Both the position numbers and the translations under genes were made by a program. The notes beneath the pieces were generated by a model, which did no database searches, was not told the origin of the DNA, and saw nothing but the letters and a program-made list of their open reading frames with translations. From the NCBI GenBank assembly GCA_963978905.1, contig OZ022259.1, positions 4,030,001 to 4,094,000 on the forward strand: a stretch of 64,000 bases of DNA, in the 5' to 3' direction. Origin of the DNA: Trichostrongylus colubriformis. Lineage: Eukaryota; Nematoda; Chromadorea; Rhabditida; Trichostrongylidae. Below, one piece after another: positions 34,715-46,385 of the stretch; the first letter of the stretch is position 1; the number at the start of each line of letters is the position of its first letter.

Positions 34715-34840
34715 CAGGTTTAATAGTATAATAATATAAATAATAATCAATAGATAATGAACAATGAGTGATTGATAATATGAAAAATAATTAACAATGT
34801 GAGTAATAACCACTTTAGAACAAAATTGTGGGCTATCCTA

Positions 34841-35669
34841 CAGGGTGCGCCAAAATTATGGCGAATGGACATGCGCGCACATTTTGAACAACTATCCAAA
34901 GATGCTGCATTTTTCTCTGCTTCTGTCATTTCTAAAGTGTGGATGTCTTCATACCTAACATAGGTGACCGGGAAAATATGTCATGGTTGAGCGATTCCGC
35001 TATTGTTCTGCAAACACTGGACTTCATCGGCAAGGATTTTCGGCACGCGAAATTCGTGAGCGTGTTGGTATACATCTGTGGGTCATCTACCGATCCATCA
35101 GATGCTACAAGGAGCTAGGAACCGAGAGCGACTGATTTGGTTGGGGAAGGCGTGTAACTGTGACCACGACCACCAATTTGAGGAAGGAACGCGAGAGGAT
35201 TTGCAGAGAGCCGTCGCGCTCGGTTGACTGGACGTTCCAGCAGGACGGAGCTCCGGTTCACAGAGCACGTGTGGTCCAAATCTGGTGCAAGACAAATTTC
35301 CCGACCTTACCCGTTTCGAGGAGTGGCCAGCTAATTCACCAGATTGAAATCCTATAGATTACAGCGTCTGGTCCGTTCTATAGGCAAAGGACTGCGCAAA
35401 ACCGCACCGCTCTGTGGAATCACTGGAGAAACTCTACATAAAGCGTGGGACGAGATTAGCGCGCCGTACTTGCGTGCCACGGTCGATGCCCGCATGATGC
35501 GTCTCAAGGCCTGTGTTAATGCCAACGGAGGGATTTTCGAAATTCACCGGTTGTGTATGATTAACAAGTGAACAGTAAAGGTTGCGTAATGTCTTAGATT
35601 ACTTAAGATTGTGATGCACTCGTTCTAGGCGACTCAAATATCTTTTCGCTGAAATTTTGGCGCACCCTG
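34841..35669 (+). pseudogene. Defective Tc1/mariner (DD37D) transposon (copy B)
   Basis: Counterpart of 14584-15409. Here the QQDGAPVH block is uninterrupted, whereas copy A has a stop inside it, so copy A gained that lesion later. Both copies share the frameshift before the third catalytic residue and the internal deletion. Confidence 0.85.
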
Positions 35670-38600
35670 TATTGGTGATAGGAGGGGGGGGGGGAAGGAT
35701 GGAGCATTTTATCGAGTATTTTGTAATGCTGACATGTCGACATGTCTGACTTGTTAAGCGATGAACAGTGAAATGTTTTCATAACATACGTGTAAGGAAC
35801 ACGTATTACATGTTGCATCTCACAGTCCCCCCTATCCCGAGATTAGGCATAAATCCACACACCCATGAAGACCCCCTTTACATAGAAAGATAGTGGATAC
35901 AAAGAATACCTAGCATAGGGATGACATTGGATGATAAGGACAGGATTTCCCAACGCGGCATGCGACGCTAAAGCTAGCGAGCTGCGGCCCATGCGGCGTT
36001 ACGAAATGCGAGCTAAGAGCGTCGTATGTAGAGCTGAGTATAATAGCGATTACCGTGTCCTACGCTCTAAATTGAGGAACAAGACAGGGTCATAGCTTCA
36101 GAATGCAACGACATACAGTGCCCGTCGCTCTTATGCATCGCGCCGATGCCGCGTCGCAAAATTTTGTCCTAACGATAGACACCAGAATGTAGCTCTGCTG
36201 CGTTCATTATTGAACATTTTAATCACGTCCATCAGAGACACTCTGCGAAAGAACCGAATATCCCCCTTCCCCATATTAGGATAGAACCCATGAGTGCTCT
36301 GGGAGTGAAATTTGAAAAATTAGTTTCTTATGCTCCGAAATGCCTCAGGATGCCTGCTATCCTGTTATCATATTATTGGATAATATTTCCTATCTAAAGC
36401 TAAAAGATGGAAGTCAGGGGGTTGCTCCACCATATTATTATCGGAAAGGCTATGCTTCTTCACTTACTTTACCGCACGCACATTTCAGTGCGAACCTGTG
36501 TACTTACAGTATTCTAATGAGGGGGAGAGGAGACATTTTATAAGAAAGTTGAAAACTTTGCATGAATGACGTGTTAAACGTCGGGTAGTAACATGACTTT
36601 ACATAACTTACGCGGCCAAGACGTGCCCCCTAGATGTTGTGTACGTGTATGATCCCGTACATTCACAGAAGGAGCATGCGGCGTTCCATCAACTCCGGAG
36701 ATGGGCGGGACTTGTGGCTAGGGTGGAACTTCAATTGATGCGTCGTTTTGTATCTGTGTCATTGTGAAATAATTCCTACATGTACTCAATATGAATCCAT
36801 GCCTATCGAATGGTGTCAGCAAGCGAAAATACCCAAGGAACCCTGCATAATACAACGTTTCCAGAAAAAAATTGCTGAAACTAATTCAACGATCGATTTT
36901 CCAATAAAAGGAAAATACTTCTCTTGCCATTCACTCAAAATCCCTCTTAGAGAAATCAATTCGAAATTCCTGACATTTCCTAACGACAAGGTTTTTCGAA
37001 AGCCTCGATTTTGGCGCCGTTAAGTGGACATGTTCATGTTCCCTCAGCGAGAAGTGAATTGCAGTGCAACGTGTTTTTATGGCGCTTAGAAATGGAGCCG
37101 GATCCAGGGCCTGCGAAGTCCATTAACTTCGCAGGTTCTTTGATCGAAAGGCAATGCAGTTATGATTATGTACGTATGGTGGCCCAGTGGTGTGTTCTTT
37201 CTAGTTTCGTCTGAAGTGCCAAGAAGCCGGTTCTTTAAAGTAGTTAGTCGAATGATGCGCTGTTGTCGCTGATTGTTAATCGATGATCTATAAGTTGGAG
37301 GAAACAGAATCAAGTCAATTGGAAATGAAATGTACCTTAATTAAGTGGAAGATTTCTTGTAATGGAGGCAGTGTTCCGAGTTCGCGATTCAGGCGATACC
37401 CCCCACTATTCAGGCGTATCACGCTCACCTAATCGATACGTTTCCTTCCGCCTGAATCGCGCAAATCCCACAATCGCCTGAATCACTTGTCATCTCATCA
37501 TCGCCTAAATCGCGAACTCTGAACAATACCTGAGCAAAATTGGACCGGTGACGTGGGCGGAGCGATCTGTGGCGGGAAGCAATTGACCAGTGAGAATAGC
37601 CGCGCGCTCCTAGCACGGTCCTTATTGGTCTGCCGCTCTAAAATCAGCTCGTAACATAGATCGTGCAAAAATCAAAATATGCAATGTAAGCCTTGAACAT
37701 ATAATTTAAAATATTATAGAATAAGTATCGATGACATCACGCTCTACAATAATAGCGATGACGTGCAGGTTTCCCATGTATACGTGCAGGGCTGGTTGGA
37801 TGTCAGAAAGTTCGACTAAAGCTCCAAAGCTGTTCATTTATTTAAATGAACCTACCCAGGAAAAGGAGTGAAATATTGAGGAAAAGAGAATTTGAAGATG
37901 GTGGAATTCAATGGTTTTTAGAAAGGACCAAATCCGAAATTTTTGAAAAATTTTTGTTCTCGTCCTTAGCTATGAAAAATTGCGACAGGTAAATGTGGTG
38001 GTGCGAAAAGGTTGTTCCCCGTTGGTGGATGAAAAGAACCCCGCAAAATTTCAAAACGCATAAAGACGACAGTACGTAGTACGACAGACGACAGGCTTGC
38101 AAGCAACTTAACCTCAGGGCCCCGCGGGAGGGGCATCGGGGGACCTAAAATTCTTTAATTAGGGTTCAATAAACTTTATTTCGTTATACAACCCAAGCAA
38201 CACAAGTCCACGGTCTCTTCATCTCGCACAGGATTCAAAAAAGCCTAGAGATAACAGAAATACGCAGCTGGCACGGGGTAAATCTATACCGCTGTAGAAT
38301 ATGGATGGTGGTGATCTGGGTACAACGGGAGTCAAAGATTTCTAGACAGCATGGGGGGGGGGGTAACGGCAGAGGTCAGCAATGGTCCCGGGTTAGATGA
38401 TAAACGGTTCCCGTTCAGCTGACCCGATTATGTAAGAAAATGTGATTGAATTGGTGTGATCAATACAAAAATCACGTAATGAAATACTTAGTAATACTAC
38501 GTAATCGGTAATAATTACCGATACTGTAGAGGTTATGTAGCCGTTAAAGGATGAGAGGTTGCGTTAATCCCCGTTGAGGGAGTGAGGAGGAGGGGGGGGG

Positions 38601-41600
38601 GTCGTAGTGAAGAGGGTGTGTGCAGATATGACAGCAAATCGCTTCGCCGCGCGTTTCACTGGCGGCGCCACCAGTAAGACTTGCGAATCGATTGCTCTTG
38701 TTAGCGCGGCAGAGCGCGGCTGCGTCACCACACCTGCGCTTCCACCCATACCACACTGCCTCGTTTCGCGCCGCTCGCCGCGGGCGGCCACGCGATTCGC
38801 TGTCATATCTGCACACACCCGTAGTGAAGCTGCCATTTGCATCAGCTGTACGACGACAGGATTTGAAGCTTCGACAAGAAATTTCTGTATTCCCTGGCAT
38901 GCATGTAGGTAGATGTTGTCGCCTAATCATCTTCTCAATCGACAGTTTAAGATGAAATGTTGCGTTGATTTTTTTAAAAGTATTAAATTCCTAATGATCA
39001 TAAATGAGTATTGGTTTTTGTAACAAATTCTGAATAATGAAGACTCTGAGTATTCTTTTTAATTTTGTGTGCTTTTAATTTAAGAACGAAGGAATGATCA
39101 ATGGTGATTTTTTTGGAGGGGGGGGGAATCGTGTAACAGAAGTCAGTTTAGTTTCCGTTCGCTCGCGGGTCCTTAGGCGGGAAACAAACAATTATGAATG
39201 TCCTCTCTCTGGACTCTTCAACAAGAAAGATGGAAAAACAGTTTCCGTCAATGTGTATATTTACATAAAACTATTTGAAAAGTAAATAAATAAAAATATA
39301 GAAGTAAATAAGAAAAATAAGTGTAATGCATAAATAAGTTTTGACTTGTTATATTCATAATTAATTGAAAACTTCGCAGACTTAAAAACTATGCTTAATG
39401 ATTTAATGTTTCTATGATTTGTACAATCAAATGATTCAAGATTTATCAAATTTTATCGCCAAAACACTTTGACGATTGGTCCTCACACTCCCAGACCTTG
39501 TAACCCCAGTTCCAAGTTCTCAGGTTAACTGTATGGGTAGAGTGCTATAAAAAGGAATTATTAATATTCTCCCAGCAGCACCTAAGAAACTCCCGAATGG
39601 AAAAAAATTGAGATGAAGGAAAAAAGAGAATGAAAAAAGTGCCGTTGTGTTTGGTGTAATTCATGCAATAAGGTAGTTATTGATAAACATGATGTTTTCT
39701 TCCTACAATAACCCCCCCCCCCCCGTACCCGAAAATTTCTAGGAATGGCCACAAACGTGGCCTTGAAAACACTTCGGAATCACTGACTTTGGTGCGGGTC
39801 TCGGATTGTCGAGATACCAATTCCTATAGCAAACGACATCATCCGGGTAAGAATCTCCCAGATAGGCGAGTATATTGAGTAAAGTGAAAGTGAATGCATG
39901 CATTTGAGACGCGATTTTGTGAAATCGGTATTCAGGCCTTGTGTCTTGTTCAAACACAAACGCAATAGCCGCCGCCCACGATGACGACCGTCAACGGACG
40001 GGCTGCACGCGTAAGCAACCAACAACGACGAAGGTGAAAATGCATCGTTCAGAATAGCCATCGCACCACATCGCAGTATGATTCACCACCCGACGCACAG
40101 GATTGCACGGAGGAACGGTTCGCGATGATGTGTCAGCTTAGTAGGGAGACCTCGATGGAATTCCCGAGCCTAGGAGGCTTGATATTATGACAACATGGTT
40201 AAGGGTATGGGTATTGTGCAAAAATGTGTTTTTTTTTTCAAAAAATAAATGCAAAATTAAGGTAAGAAAGAAGAAGTAAAATGCAGGGATTCCGAAAGAC
40301 CGTGATCCACTATGTCACAACAAAGTACGCAAATGCGGGCTGTAGATTCAATTCCAACGCGACAACGAGAAGACAGTGAATATGTACGGTGTTTAGTGGC
40401 ACTAGACTGCGCCGACACGGCATTTTCCATGGGTTTGGGTAATACAGCTTGTATCTTCCCGGAGACAAGCCACATAGTTAATCCCTAGTTGGGATCGTGC
40501 AACAACCCAAGCTCATAGGCCGCCACCAGACTTCGCAATTTACGCGATTTTGTGGCGTCGCACTTTTGCACATGGTACTGTGACCTTGAGATCTTGCATT
40601 GCCGAAAATTCGGGTGCAGAAGCTGCATACACCGCAAGAACGGAAAATCGCAAAATTGCGAAATGTGACGGCGGCCATACCAGGTTTCCAACTTTCAGAC
40701 TGTACGACTTCACGCCTTTACAACTAAGACAATTCGCTACTTTAGACTCCCTCACGAGTGATGTAGTATTAGCTTTAACGAATGTTCATGGATATTGAAG
40801 TGCTTCCATCGAAGATAATTTTGAAAAATACAAAAAATAAATAAAATTGGTATGAGAGCGAATGGCATCAATGATTTACTGTTCGCTCACTTCAGATATG
40901 CTGCAAAATACGTATTATCAAAAAAAAAGCTCTGAAGGAGATGGTGCTGCGACAGGTGGCGCGCAGTCACAGTCTTATCGTACGCGGATCATATCCCGCA
41001 TCATTGCCCGTCCAGGCCGACCAAGTCTTCTATCCCTCGGGGCTAGGCAAATTGGTATCAAATTCATCTGCGTGGCGTAAAAGCGCTGACTTGTACATCG
41101 ACTGGTCTTCGTAAGCCTTTATGTAGCAAAATCGCATTCACCTGCAACCACGATTCCAAATAGAACTAGAATGCGCGGCACATCCAAAGGGATTGATTGA
41201 CGCCAAAAATGGAATTTTTTCATTTAGCTGAAAGAAACCCAGCTTAGGGAGGCCAATGAGGATGTAATTGTTATGAAGATGTGACATAATATTCAGTATC
41301 CCGCTATGAGTGTGTATCTGATGGAGCGTGTAAAAAACGGCGGAAAGTTTCAAAAAAATGAATCGAAGTCAAATAATTTTAGGGGTGGTGAATGAGCTAC
41401 TCAGCAAAAGGGTCAGAGGAAATGTGCATTTCTATCCGTTCTTTTTTTTTGTCATAATTGATTGTAGTTAAATCTAGAAGGCTTTTCTTGTTCATAAGGG
41501 ATTGTGCAACAACGATAAATTCCTTAGGTGTAATCACGGACCGCACCTATCTCACAAACCCCGCCCCAACTGATACCGTTGTCACAGGGTCGGCTGCAGG

Positions 41601-42198
41601 GTATGGTGGTGATGTAGCATGAAGCATTAGGTGTAGATAGATACCTTTGGGTTGCTGTCGCCTACAACCGCATTGGGAGTGTAATCGCAGGGCTGTGAGA
41701 GCGGAAGGCCACCTGAGGGGGGGGGGACATTTTACAGTATGCTGAACATCTGTGCATCACTGACGTGTTAATCTTGTTGAACAGTAAACGTTGTCAAGCC
41801 TATCGCATCTACACACTCAGATTCATCACCTATAGAATCATGTCCACAATGCGTGCAACATAAATTGCCCCACCCCCCCCCCCCCCCCCCGCCTAGGAGG
41901 ATGGCTCCAAATGAAATGGTTGGCGCAATATTGAGGCAAACGCGAAGCGCAGCATTCCCTACTGTGAAAAACCCACCAAACACGTATAAAAAAATTTATG
42001 CCCAGTGGTGCTCCGAATGTGATGGTACCAATTTGACAAGAGTTCGAATGCATGGCGCATTCCAGGTAGATGTCGGCAAACGTAGCGAACAGTTGAGACG
42101 TGCACCTCCCACTGACTCGCTCGGGAAGGCCGTGCAACCCATCACAATTAAACTGAATGAAAAGTGATGTGGATAACGCTGTTGGTGATAAGGAACCG
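35670..42198. other. Copy B counterpart of 15410-21898, with four MITEs
   Basis: Holds the copy B versions of the elements described in copy A: MITEs at 35937-36172, 37369-37532, 38615-38819 and 40519-40676 (the last with its right end intact, unlike copy A). The 104-codon frame 41853-42167 and its copy A relative are the only open frame of note next to the secreted-protein gene. Otherwise no gene. Confidence 0.5.
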
Positions 42199-42206
42199 TA
42201 TAAAAG
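42199..42206 (+). promoter_or_regulatory. TATA box of the copy B secreted-protein gene
   Basis: TATAAAAG, 42 bases before the ATG, same position as in copy A; TTTCATCAACAG precedes the ATG as a trans-splice-like acceptor. Confidence 0.55.
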
Positions 42207-42247
42207 GGATTCAGCTGCGGTGGGTTTCATTTGCTTTCATCAACAGA

Positions 42248-42401
42248 ATGCAAATGCTACTTCTTTGGTGCATCCTCGTCCCGGCTCATGCTTATAGCCG
42301 CAACCAGAGTCCATCTACGGTGCCTACGCCTGAACCTACTCATGCACCTGCTCCTGCACCTGCTCCTGCACCTGCTCCTGCACCTGCTCCTGCACCTGCT
42401 A
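42248..42401 (+). CDS. Exon 1, paralog B
   Basis: Signal peptide plus Ala-Pro repeat, ends phase 1 before GTATGT. One 12-bp repeat unit more than copy A. Confidence 0.8.
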
Positions 42402-43095
42402 GTATGTTTTCTTTTTTCTTGTTCCCAAGGAGGTTATGATTATAAGTCGTATTTTCGGTATTGCAGGTGATTTTCGGTATTACGCACTGGACGACTTATG
42501 CAAGCTAGTATACGGATACGACATCAAGCAGCTTGCGGCTGTGGATTCGGAAACTGGCCCTGTCCTTATCGTAAGATTAGCGATAGCAAACCGAATGTGT
42601 AATTGCATTGAATAATGTGAATAATTGTCAGTGGCAAGCTGGAACACCGGAGCATGATAATACCCTGACGAAATATCGTAAGAGTTTGGGGACTGAGAAG
42701 CAACGCATGTATGAAACAGTAAGTTCGAAAGGTTTTAAGTGCCGCTAGTAATGAAGAGCTTCCTTGCGTGTTCTCTTTAAGACGGTTGCTCTTTGAATGT
42801 GCTTCTATGTATGATAAAACGAAAACAGGCGTAAGGGTGAAAGCGTTTCGCTTCAGGTTCTTTTTTATTTATATAACCTTGCAACGTCTTCCGTGACTAG
42901 GATGGAAGCAAAGTTAAGGTAGGGATCCCTTTCTGTGATTCTTTTGAAGAAACACCTTTCCTTAACCCACATTCCTTTTATTTCAGGATAGTTGATGACT
43001 GGAATAGTCTGCCAGAGTATATACAACGTGAATTGAAAGCAGAACACGGCGGCTTCCACATCGTCGACGATATGGCCTGGGGCCGCCGAAGATAG
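42248..43095 (+). CDS. Predicted secreted protein, hypervariable paralog B (5 exons, 171 aa)
   Basis: Exons 42248-42401, 42467-42570, 42632-42718, 42857-42918 and 42987-43095 join in phase to a TAG stop. Introns are 65, 61, 138 and 68 nt, all GT..AG. The signal peptide (residues 1-15) is identical to paralog A and the Ala-Pro repeat is four residues longer. The 61-nt intron must be spliced, since it carries an in-frame stop; paralog A lacks it. Mature-part residues shared with A include DDxCKLVxGYDIKQ, KSLGTEKxRMYET, PEY, RELKAEHG and IVDDMAWGRRR; the stretches between them differ widely. AATAAA follows at 43104. Family and function are unrecognised. Secretion is inferred from the signal peptide only. 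Confidence 0.8.
42467..42570 (+). CDS. Exon 2a, paralog B
   Basis: Begins after TATTGCAG and ends CTTATC|GTAAGA, phase 0. Its first bases repeat TTTTCGGTATT from the end of the preceding intron, a small local duplication absent from copy A. Confidence 0.75.
42632..42718 (+). CDS. Exon 2b, paralog B
   Basis: Follows AATTGTCAG. 29 codons (WQAGTPEHDN...RMYET), ends at GAAACA|GTAAGT. Confidence 0.75.
42857..42918 (+). CDS. Exon 3, paralog B (62 nt)
   Basis: Bounded by TCGCTTCAG and GTAGGG. Encodes VLFYLYNLATSSVTRMEAKL; same length and phase as in A but 24 base differences. Confidence 0.75.
42987..43095 (+). CDS. Exon 4, paralog B, with stop codon
   Basis: Begins phase 2 after TTTATTTCAG, reads IVDDWNSLPEY.. 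and ends DDMAWGRRR, TAG. Confidence 0.75.
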
Positions 43096-43103
43096 ATCAT
43101 TCA

Positions 43104-43109
43104 AATAAA
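43104..43109 (+). promoter_or_regulatory. Polyadenylation signal AATAAA
   Basis: Nine bases after the paralog B stop codon, same as in copy A. Confidence 0.6.
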
Positions 43110-43194
43110 GCTCGTTTCTATAATCTGTGAATGGTACTTAGCTGACTCCGAATGACTTTAGACAATAGTCAGAGTTGGCGATCGTGTATATAGA

Positions 43195-43457
43195 GGTGTG
43201 TGCCCTTATGACGGGATATCGCCTGCGCGGCGTCGCACTCGCGGCGCCATCAGTACGACTTGCCGAATCGATTGCCCTTGGGAGCCCGGCAGAGCGTGGC
43301 TGCGTTACCTCTGCACTTCCACCCATGCCACACTGCCTCCCCCACCCATGCCACACTGCCTCGCTTGAAGGCTGTCATGCCCTGCCAGTGGCAGTTGCAC
43401 CTGCCGAGCCGCTTGTCGCGTGCGGCCGCGCGAAAACCCGTCATAAGTGCACACACC
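43195..43457. mobile_element. Complete MITE (copy B)
   Basis: GGTGTGTGCCCTTATGACGG and CCCGTCATAAGTGCACACACC are inverted. The core CGAATCGATTGCCC..CCACACTGCC is shared with the other MULE-type MITEs. Contains a 23-base internal duplication (CCACCCATGCCACACTGCCT). Confidence 0.7.
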
Positions 43458-43547
43458 CTGCGGCCAGGGTAGGCGTGACTACGTAAGGTTGAGTAGAAGC
43501 CTGCGTAACTTGGTTAGTTCGAACAAATGATAACGAAAAGGTAAGGT

Positions 43548-43715
43548 CGCCGTCAGACTTCGCAATTTTGTGGGTTCACGGCACCGCACTTTCGCTCGCG
43601 ATTTTGCGAGCTAGAGATTATGCAATGCCGTAACTTCTCATGTGGAGTAGTGACATCGCAAAATTGCAGAATCGCAAAATGGCAAATTCGCAGAATCCTG
43701 AAGCCGAAGGGCTAC
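43548..43715. mobile_element. GCGATTTTGCG-family MITE (copy B only)
   Basis: Rich in GCGATTTTGCG, CGCAAAATTGC and CGCAAAATGGC with inverted ends GCCGTCAGACTTCGC-like. Removed from copy A by the deletion at 22985. Confidence 0.5.
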
Positions 43716-44275
43716 CTGACGTGTAGTGTTGAGATGGGCGTCAATAAGCGGTCCGCGGTGGACCGTTGATCGCTCGTTTTTGGTTGGAGCCAGCACTGGC
43801 CACGTTCGGGGCTTTCTTTGCCGTCACCGCGTGCGACTTTGAACTCCTCATGATTCGGTATTCTCACCACTCTCATGTCACATGAACATCATGGCCCGTC
43901 TATCAGTACTATTCAATGCTACTCGGATAATCCTATCCCTGTATTATATGCCCACTAACCTTGTGTGTCGGTTTGTGTGTCATCTTGTTTGTCGGTTTGT
44001 AGATCAGTCTGTGTATCAGTTCGTCCGCAAGTGAGTGATTGTGACTAGGGCATAATAGAGCGAAATAACCGCTCTAAGTAGGGAGAAACTGATGGGTGGT
44101 GGAGTATCATAGTGATAGCACCTCCTACTTATACAAACACCTATTTCGTACTCTCGCCATCATTCTGCGGTGTGCAGATATCGCAGTAGGGTTCAGAACA
44201 CTGGAAAAGCATGCAGGTATTTTGGGTTGTCGGAGGATCGCTGCTTCTGAACTAGACCGATCCCAGAGTCGGTAA

Positions 44276-44347
44276 GTCTTGGACGGGACTCGTACCCGCA
44301 CTCCATGCTCTCCGAGCACATGTGCTAATCCATTACACTGCCAAGAC
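44276..44347 (-). tRNA. tRNA-derived sequence, probably a pseudogene (copy B)
   Basis: Counterpart of 23520-23591 with loop TCGGAGA. Same cloverleaf, also lacking U33. Confidence 0.5.
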
Positions 44348-44454
44348 CCCCTTCACACTAACTCAGCTTCTGAATAATATGTTTACCATAGCTTATCAGC
44401 ACTCACACGTATAGCGTTTGAGCCGGTTGGCCAGTATCGGCATCGAACCGTGAA

Positions 44455-45035
44455 GCTGAAAACTTTTCAGTAGATATCCATTTTTAGTTTTCGATAGCTG
44501 CTGATATTCGCCGCAGCCCGCGATGCGAAAGTTGTTATTAGGATACCTAGTTATACTATTCAGAAACTGAGTTATGGTGAAAGGGCTCTTGGTAGTGTTA
44601 TGGATTAGCACGGGTGGGGGCCAAGTGGTCGAAATTCTGCGCGACGGCCCACGGCGAGCGGCGCGGCGGGTACGAGTCATTTGCAATTCCGCTCAAGACG
44701 CAATGGGCTGGTACCGCGAGGGACCTTTAAAGATAGGCAAATTCCCGGAGCTTCCAACTTGCAATCTTCAAAGGTCCCTCGCGGTACCAGCTCATGGCGT
44801 CTTAAGCGGAATTCCAAACGACTCGTACTGGCAGCGCCGCGAGTGCAACGCCGCATACGGAAATTCGACCATTTGACCCCCACCCGGATTAGCACATGTG
44901 CCCGAAAAGCAGGAAGTGCGAGTTCGAGTCCCGTCCGAGACCAAAGCTTTTGCTCATAACTCAGTATCCTAATAACAACTTTCGCATCGCGCGTTGCGGC
45001 GAAAATCAGCAGCAATCAAAAATTAAAAATCAGTA
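44455..45035 (+). mobile_element. tRNA-derived SINE with inverted partner (copy B)
   Basis: Counterpart of 23710-24277, again with the tRNA head split by a MITE. Confidence 0.55.
44612..44885. mobile_element. 274-bp MULE-type MITE in the tRNA-like head (copy B)
   Basis: Same insertion as 23859-24132 with GGATTAGCAC at 44602-44611 and 44886-44895. Confidence 0.8.
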
Positions 45036-45952
45036 GAGCGATTGCAACCTTTTCAGCAAATCATGGTCGGCTTGGACAGCTACTGAAATGTGCGTAGAGG
45101 GCTGGAAGCACATGGTAGGCCTTACCATAAAGGGGTAAACTACGCAATTTCTATGACCAATGGGTGGCAGAAATAGATGCTGAATAAGTGTGAATCAATA
45201 AAGATACACGCTATCCTTGCAAAACCACATTGTTGAGTAACTTGACTAACAAAGAGCCTCATTTTTCGGCGCCTATAGGGGTAATGTGGGGAGTGAGAAT
45301 TCCCAAAAAGGGCCACCCAAATGAAAACCAGGGGGAGGGGGTGCTATCGCAATGGGGGGGGGCACCCCACCATGGACATTATTTTTACCTAAGCCTGAAG
45401 GGAGAAAGGAACCCCTCCTTTCTCCATCAAGGTTTGGACAGAAGTATAACACGCCTGAATGTGCAGATTAATCCTTCAAGGATCTCTCCAGGATGCTGAG
45501 ATAAGCGAGTTTTTACAAGATGCCCCCCCCCCCCCGTAAATGCGATAGCACTACTAGGGGTTTGGACTACGAAAGAACTCCACTACTGTAAACCGAAGAA
45601 TATCATACGGAATTCGTGATAAAAGGAACCAAAATAAATAACCTTGATAAATTATCAAAAACAACAAAAGACAGCAATTATTCTCTAAATTAAAGCACTG
45701 CTACTGAAGACTGTTGAGATGGTGAAAATGAAGAAAATCAATCTTTATTATGCATCTCACTTTGTAAAATTACATTTGGCACTGATATCTCATAGAAATT
45801 ATGTGTAATATGGAGTAAACAATGAAAGGAAAATATTCGTATATCAATCAATTGATCAATCAATAAATCGATATTCCGGTTCGGTACAACAACGAGAAAA
45901 TCGGACAAAATAAGGCAGTGATATGATAACTCTATCAATACGTATCTAATAC

Positions 45953-46022
45953 ACAAGGCACACATACACACACAAACATACACATCCACACACAAGCACA
46001 CACATACACACATACACACATG
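45953..46022. repeat. CA-rich microsatellite (copy B)
   Basis: Counterpart of 25197-25269. Confidence 0.85.
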
Positions 46023-46385
46023 TAACCCGAGGGTTTCTCAGCTGTTGCTGCTGGCGGATGGGCTCGTTCCCTCCCAAATACAGAGTTATCCATACAGTTG
46101 GGCCTCTCTTTAACAGGAGTGGTCCCCAGAGACATTGTGGGAGGAGCGATAGAGAAATGTCATGAGCTTAGTAGACAGGAGTTCGGCCATTACCACCGTG
46201 CTGTTTGATTTTCATATTCTCAAACGCCTCATAGTCGACTGGTGGTGTGTCCGGCCGGGAGACCTGAAATCCCACATATGTTAGATTGAGAAGCTTTCGA
46301 AAATTGGGAATACGCTGGAAACTGGTAAAAGATAATAGAATCAAAAAAACAATGTTTAAAGCCTTCAAGGCCACTTAATTTTAAT

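Larger units (their letters stand above)
25636..46385 (+). repeat. Segmental tandem duplication, copy B (20.75 kb)
   Basis: Head-to-tail partner of copy A. It is about 2.1 kb longer, mainly because of a mariner-type element at 29534-30550, a MITE at 32881-33120, a longer first Helitron-like element, one extra 146-bp repeat unit, and about 340 bp near 43383-43725 that copy A has lost. Near-identity across many kilobases makes assembly collapse or duplication a technical concern, but the unique insertions argue that the two copies are real. Confidence 0.95.
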
